Shown piece by piece: positions 19,182 through 21,744 of a stretch of DNA of 21,744 bases. Made by a program: the position numbers and the translations under genes. Within the stretch, counting starts at the first letter, position 1. Each line of letters starts with the position of its first letter. The notes below the pieces were generated by a model. The model had not been told where the DNA came from and searched no databases. It saw only the letters and a list, made by a program, of their open reading frames with translations. Source of the DNA: Aquificota bacterium (GTDB lineage: Bacteria; Aquificota; Aquificia; Aquificales; Aquificaceae); NCBI GenBank assembly GCA_013153455.1, contig JAADEK010000109.1, forward strand, positions 1 through 21,744. Reading direction: 5' to 3'.

Positions 19182-20203
19182 TTTATGAGTTCATAAGGTG
19201 TGCTAGATTTTACGTATTGTTCATATAATTTTTGATATTTATTGGTTAAATATTTTTCAAACTCATTAGCGACTTGTTGTGCCACCGTTTCCTTATATGT
19301 AAATATTCCAGACAATATAGCAGGTGCTAATCTAATACTTTTGATTATTATAGTATTAGTATTCTTACCTAATTTATTTATCCGGTCATATACTTTTTTA
19401 CCTGCAATTATTGCCCCACCAGTTTTAGTGAATTCCTCCATTATAACTTTTATTTTTATGGGTTTTTCATACTCCTGTTCTACTTTATTAACAAACTCCT
19501 CAAAGATTCTTTTATGAATTTCATTTTCTATTTTAAGACGCACATTAGTATCAATTAATTCATAATAACGTGCTTCTACTATATCCACAAGCTCTTTGGC
19601 AAATTCTCTGCTTTCCCTCTGGAGTATAGGTGTAATTCTTTCGTCAACAAAGGTTTTAAATTTATCTTGAGATATTAGATACTTTTCAATATGTTCAAGC
19701 ATATATTGTTCAAACTTACTTTGATTCCCTTCAGCTGTGCCTTTAAGCGCATTTAAATCTTTTGAAAAAATTCCTTTTAAAGACTTCACCTTGTTAATGC
19801 CTTTATTAATGGTATCTTGCATTTTATAGAAAAGCATTTTATACTGATTAAACCATCCAAAATACCAATCTAAAAAACTTTCCACATCTGAATATTCTTG
19901 TATAAATACATCCAGTTCCCGCTTAACAGCTTCATATACTTCTTTTTTCTTTTCGGAAATTAGTCGGGTTTCTATATCAGGACTTACATCCTTAAATGCG
20001 TATTGAAGGTATACTAAAGCTATTTGTTCTTTTTCCTTCTCAGTAAGAGAGGGCGTTTTTTTATAGAGTTTTAAATACAAAGCATTTATTCCATAAATAA
20101 TAAAACTTGTTGTAAAAAATATTAGTGCAAATATGATAATTAAGTTCTTATGAACATATAGCCCCTTAATCCTTTTCCTAAAACTTTCCCCAAGCCTCCC
20201 CAT
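19178..20203 (-). CDS. Unknown membrane-anchored helical protein of the AT-rich insert
   Basis: 341 residues, not recognised. A basic N-terminus (GESFRKRIKGLYVHKN) is followed by one strong membrane helix at about 21-44. The rest is a long, charged, helix-rich domain with a Trp/Tyr/Phe-rich patch near 107-127 (SFLDWYFGWFNQYKMLFYKM). A glycine-containing segment at 260-270 (TGGAIIAGKKV) and a mildly hydrophobic stretch at 284-301 could be a second membrane-contacting region. By the positive-inside rule the short N-terminus is cytoplasmic and the large domain would be periplasmic. No Shine-Dalgarno precedes the ATG; TATAAT (20210-20205) lies only 2 nt before it. It is coupled to the following polytopic protein. 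The A+T-rich codon use points to transfer. Confidence 0.78.
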   Translation of the reverse strand: MGRLGESFRKRIKGLYVHKNLIIIFALIFFTTSFIIYGINALYLKLYKKTPSLTEKEKEQIALVYLQYAFKDVSPDIETRLISEKKKEVYEAVKRELDVFIQEYSDVESFLDWYFGWFNQYKMLFYKMQDTINKGINKVKSLKGIFSKDLNALKGTAEGNQSKFEQYMLEHIEKYLISQDKFKTFVDERITPILQRESREFAKELVDIVEARYYELIDTNVRLKIENEIHKRIFEEFVNKVEQEYEKPIKIKVIMEEFTKTGGAIIAGKKVYDRINKLGKNTNTIIIKSIRLAPAILSGIFTYKETVAQQVANEFEKYLTNKYQKLYEQYVKSSTPYELIK

Positions 20204-20204
20204 A

Positions 20205-20210
20205 ATTATA
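20205..20210 (-). promoter_or_regulatory. TATAAT box directly before the insert operon
   Basis: On the minus strand TATAAT is followed by two bases and then the ATG of the 341-residue gene. If it is a true -10 box, transcription would begin at or inside the start codon, giving a leaderless message. No -35 consensus is visible, and in A+T-rich DNA the match may be chance. Confidence 0.3.
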
Positions 20211-20253
20211 CTATTAATTTTAACAGCTTATTTTATTGGTGCTGAAACATAAA

Positions 20254-20261
20254 AATTACTT
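20254..20261 (-). repeat. Right copy of 8-bp inverted repeat at insert edge
   Basis: AATTACTT on the plus strand (AAGTAATT on the minus) overlaps the chaN stop codon region and mirrors the copy at 18413-18420 next to the recR stop. Confidence 0.3.
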
Positions 20262-21033
20262 ATTTGGGCGATAAAGTAAATTTATTAAAAAATTTCTCCT
20301 CCTCAACCGGGTAGAGTATCGCCTGCTTTACGGAGGGCATGAGCTTGGAAAGGACGTAGGGGATACCGTATCCCCGCCACACGTGCCCCTTTCCCACTAT
20401 AACGACGATTCGGTGCTCCGGATACAGGAAAAGGAGCTTTAAAATCTTGTAAGCCATAGCGTTATCCCAAAGGGTTTGAACCTCTATAAACCTCTTTTCA
20501 TCAACCTTGTGAGAGTGCTTCCTCGCCTGCTTTAGCAAAAACTCCCTGTATTCGGGAGGTGGGAAGACTATACGCGGGGGAAGGTATACACTTCGGACGT
20601 TCCTTATGCCCTTTTTTCTGACCTCTTGTATAAGCTCCGGGGGCACGTTCAGCGCGACGAGGGGAATACCGTGTCGGGAAGCAAAACGCCATATATCGCG
20701 GTAAAGCTCCTCGCGCATACCCCAGCGCTTCCTATACTCGGTCTTTCTCAGCATCTCCTCCTCGCTTATCTCACCCTCCACGTAAAGGTCAAGAAACTCC
20801 TGAAAGGGTTGCTGGAACATCTCCATAGCTATAACGAGCCTTTTGTCCCTCTCGTAGAGAGCCTTTATCACTTTGAGCTGTATCTCGTGTATCTCCTCGT
20901 TGTCGTGAACCTCCCCTATGTATACGACGCGGTAATGAAGCAGTTCGTCAACGAGGGCGGGAAAACTGACCTGCCTGAAAAAAAGCCACTCCGAACCGAA
21001 GGCAAAGGCGAGGAGGAAAAGGAGTATCTTCAT
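20260..21033 (-). CDS. ChaN/Tiki-superfamily exported protein
   Basis: 257 residues. A hydrophobic N-terminal signal (KILLFLLAFAFGS) predicts export to the periplasm or a lipid anchor nearby, though no lipobox cysteine is seen. The mature part matches the ChaN-like haem-binding uptake family of the Tiki/EreA superfamily: VVYIGEVHDN at 37-45 with the conserved Glu41 and His43, AMEMFQQPFQEFLDLY, an FASRHGIPLVALNVP block and a final VIVGKGHVWRGYGIP with the second conserved histidine. Family members have been linked to haem or iron handling or to metal-dependent hydrolysis; the role here is not shown. The last about 11 residues (KFFNKFTLSPK) are written in A+T-rich codons, so the 3' end appears to have been remade by the adjacent insert. 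Confidence 0.85.
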   Translation of the reverse strand: MKILLFLLAFAFGSEWLFFRQVSFPALVDELLHYRVVYIGEVHDNEEIHEIQLKVIKALYERDKRLVIAMEMFQQPFQEFLDLYVEGEISEEEMLRKTEYRKRWGMREELYRDIWRFASRHGIPLVALNVPPELIQEVRKKGIRNVRSVYLPPRIVFPPPEYREFLLKQARKHSHKVDEKRFIEVQTLWDNAMAYKILKLLFLYPEHRIVVIVGKGHVWRGYGIPYVLSKLMPSVKQAILYPVEEEKFFNKFTLSPK

Positions 21034-21047
21034 AACTCTATTTTATT

Positions 21048-21068
21048 ACCCCTTCGGGGTCTTTTTTT
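21048..21068 (+). terminator. Orphan terminator-like hairpin between divergent genes
   Basis: ACCCC (21048-21052), TTC, GGGGT (21056-21060), then C and seven T residues (21062-21068), reads as an intrinsic terminator on the plus strand. No plus-strand gene ends just upstream; the preceding DNA is the start of minus-strand chaN. It may stop antisense transcripts before the cytochrome promoter. Confidence 0.6.
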
Positions 21069-21083
21069 CTTTAAAGGATTTTA

Positions 21084-21122
21084 TTGTCCTAAATTGACAA
21101 AAGTTGAGCGCAATCATATATT
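21084..21122 (+). promoter_or_regulatory. Promoter and candidate operators of the cytochrome c-nosZ operon
   Basis: TTGACA (21094-21099), a 17-bp spacer and TATATT (21117-21122) form a near-consensus promoter with a start near 21129. Two dyads overlap it. TTGTC-N7-GACAA (21084-21100) is a perfect 5-bp inverted repeat covering the -35. TTGAG-CGCA-ATCAT (21104-21117) matches eight of ten bases of the FNR/DNR-type box TTGAT-N4-ATCAA and lies in the spacer. FNR-family regulators commonly control nos genes. Confidence 0.65.
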
Positions 21123-21145
21123 AATTGAAAGAGAAGGAGGTGGTG

Positions 21146-21484
21146 ATGAGGAAGCTCTTACTAATCTCCCTCCTGCTTGCCCCCGTATTTTCACAGGCGG
21201 GAGAAGTGGAGAAACTCCTGAAAGAGAAAGGGTGTCTGTCTTGCCACGACGTTCAAAAACCGAAGATAGGACCCCCCTTTTCGGTTATAGCGAAGGAGTA
21301 TAAAGGCAAGGAGGGGGCGGTAGAGACGCTCGTAAAGAGCGTAAGGAACGGGAGCGTAGGGAAATGGCAAGGGCTCTCAAAGAAATACGGCATAAAGGTC
21401 ACAGCCTTTTACATGCCGAGACAAAACGTCTCGGAAGAAGAAGCTAAGAAGATAGCGGAGTGGATTTTGTCGCTCGGTGAGTGA
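21146..21484 (+). CDS. Small class I cytochrome c (c552-like), exported
   Basis: 112 residues from the ATG at 21146. A signal peptide (RKLLLISLLLAPVFSQA) leaves a mature periplasmic protein of about 94 residues. A single haem site CLSCH is at 30-34, the probable axial methionine is Met90 in FYMPRQ, and KIGPPF follows the haem motif, as in the c551/c552 group. A strong Shine-Dalgarno (AAGGAGG) lies just before 21146; the frame continues up to a TTG at 21125, but that start would put the ribosome site inside the gene. nosZ begins 21 bp after the stop, so this cytochrome is the likely electron donor to nitrous-oxide reductase, an arrangement known for clade II nos clusters. Confidence 0.93.
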   Translation: MRKLLLISLLLAPVFSQAGEVEKLLKEKGCLSCHDVQKPKIGPPFSVIAKEYKGKEGAVETLVKSVRNGSVGKWQGLSKKYGIKVTAFYMPRQNVSEEEAKKIAEWILSLGE

Positions 21485-21505
21485 TTTCAAAAGGAGGTTA
21501 TAAAG

Positions 21506-21744
21506 ATGAAGGGAGGAGGTCTCAGAAGGCTCGCGCTCGCGATATTCGCGGTCGCGGGTGTAGGAGGTCTCGTATTTTCACAAGCCAAGCTATCAAAGGA
21601 GTGGCAAGAAGCTGCACTGAAGGTTTACGTCCCGCCCGGTGAGCACGACGAGTTTTACGCCATCCTGTCGGGCGGTTTCAACGGTCAGATAGGCATCTAC
21701 GGACTGCCCTCGGGAAGACTCTTCAGGATTATACCCGTTTTCTC
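21506..21744 (+). CDS. nosZ: Nitrous-oxide reductase, N-terminal part (right end outside window)
   Basis: The first about 79 codons are present. A hydrophobic signal (LRRLALAIFAVAGVGGLVFSQA) is followed by LSKEWQEAALKVYVPPGEHDEFYAILSGGFNGQIGIYGLPSGRL and IPVFS, the recognisable start of NosZ, where the seven-bladed propeller begins. The VPPGxxDExY and SGGxxGQ pattern points to the clade II (atypical) group. NosZ reduces N2O to N2 in the periplasm with a CuA/CuZ centre; the copper ligands lie beyond the window. Two adjacent arginines precede the hydrophobic core, but a Tat-type phenylalanine does not follow, so Sec export, usual for clade II, is more likely. AGGAGGT 7 nt ahead supports the ATG. 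It is transcribed with the upstream cytochrome c. Confidence 0.9.
   Translation, partial: MKGGGLRRLALAIFAVAGVGGLVFSQAKLSKEWQEAALKVYVPPGEHDEFYAILSGGFNGQIGIYGLPSGRLFRIIPVF

Larger units (their letters stand above)
18419..20296. mobile_element. AT-rich insert of foreign composition
   Basis: From just after the recR stop to the last codons of chaN the DNA switches abruptly from the G+C-rich style of the rest of the window to a strongly A+T-rich one, with AAT, ATA, TTT and TTA codons in place of the usual GAG, CTC and AAG/GTC choices. The change is visible by eye and falls at the very ends of both flanking genes. The insert carries two minus-strand membrane-protein genes coupled by ATGA and nothing else. 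No integrase, transposase, tRNA fragment or long terminal repeat is visible. An 8-bp inverted repeat lies at the edges. It is inferred to be horizontally acquired; the mechanism is unknown. Confidence 0.6.

Noticed and set aside
20626..21303. Plus-strand open frame of 225 codons
   Set aside because: It lies antisense to chaN, runs through the terminator and the nos promoter and then out of frame over the cytochrome gene. Its composition is unlike a real protein.

Overview
The window reads as a compact piece of a thermophilic bacterial chromosome, most likely from the Aquificales (Aquifex/Hydrogenobacter/Hydrogenivirga relatives). The reasons are a strongly Lys/Glu-rich protein composition, very tight gene packing, an archaeal-type S-adenosylmethionine synthetase of the kind known from Aquifex, a Sec-type outer-membrane assembly system and the start of a nitrous-oxide reductase gene. 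The assignment is by recognition, not by a database search.

Layout. 1-2312: the end of proS, then ridA and dnaB in one tight plus-strand run. 2302-2419: a consensus promoter lying inside the end of dnaB drives tRNA-Asn(GTT). 2516-5601: alaS, translationally coupled to an unknown 157-residue protein. 5602-8151: clpC, with short direct repeats upstream and an intrinsic terminator downstream. 8165-10498: bamA. 10463-11674 (minus): trpB. 11696-13451: a FIST-domain sensor and a diguanylate cyclase in a two-gene operon. 13429-14055 (minus): a SAM-dependent methyltransferase. 14069-14500: an unknown helical protein. 14497-15702 (minus): archaeal-type SAM synthetase with a TTG start. 15807-16880: an unknown protein built on an exact 120-residue internal duplication. 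16937-18418: a CDP-alcohol phosphatidyltransferase, ybaB and recR in a coupled run. 18419 to about 20296: an AT-rich insert with two coupled membrane-protein genes of unknown function. 20260-21033 (minus): a ChaN/Tiki-like exported protein. 21146-21744: a small cytochrome c followed by the start of nosZ.

How the parts fit. Most of the window is housekeeping: translation (proS, alaS, tRNA-Asn), replication and repair (dnaB, ybaB-recR), proteostasis (clpC), envelope (bamA, phospholipid synthase), tryptophan and SAM synthesis. Two units are sensory or respiratory: FIST plus GGDEF (ligand sensing to c-di-GMP), and cytochrome c plus NosZ (N2O respiration), the latter behind a promoter carrying dyad symmetries. 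Four convergent gene pairs overlap at their 3' ends with no terminator between them, and several genes have a TATAAT-like box so close to the start codon that their mRNAs may be leaderless.

The best candidate for something undescribed is the AT-rich two-gene membrane module between recR and chaN. Its composition differs sharply from its surroundings, both borders fall inside or at coding ends, and an 8-bp inverted repeat sits at the two edges. Next are the FIST/GGDEF pair with its 65-bp gene overlap and the duplicated 357-residue protein.
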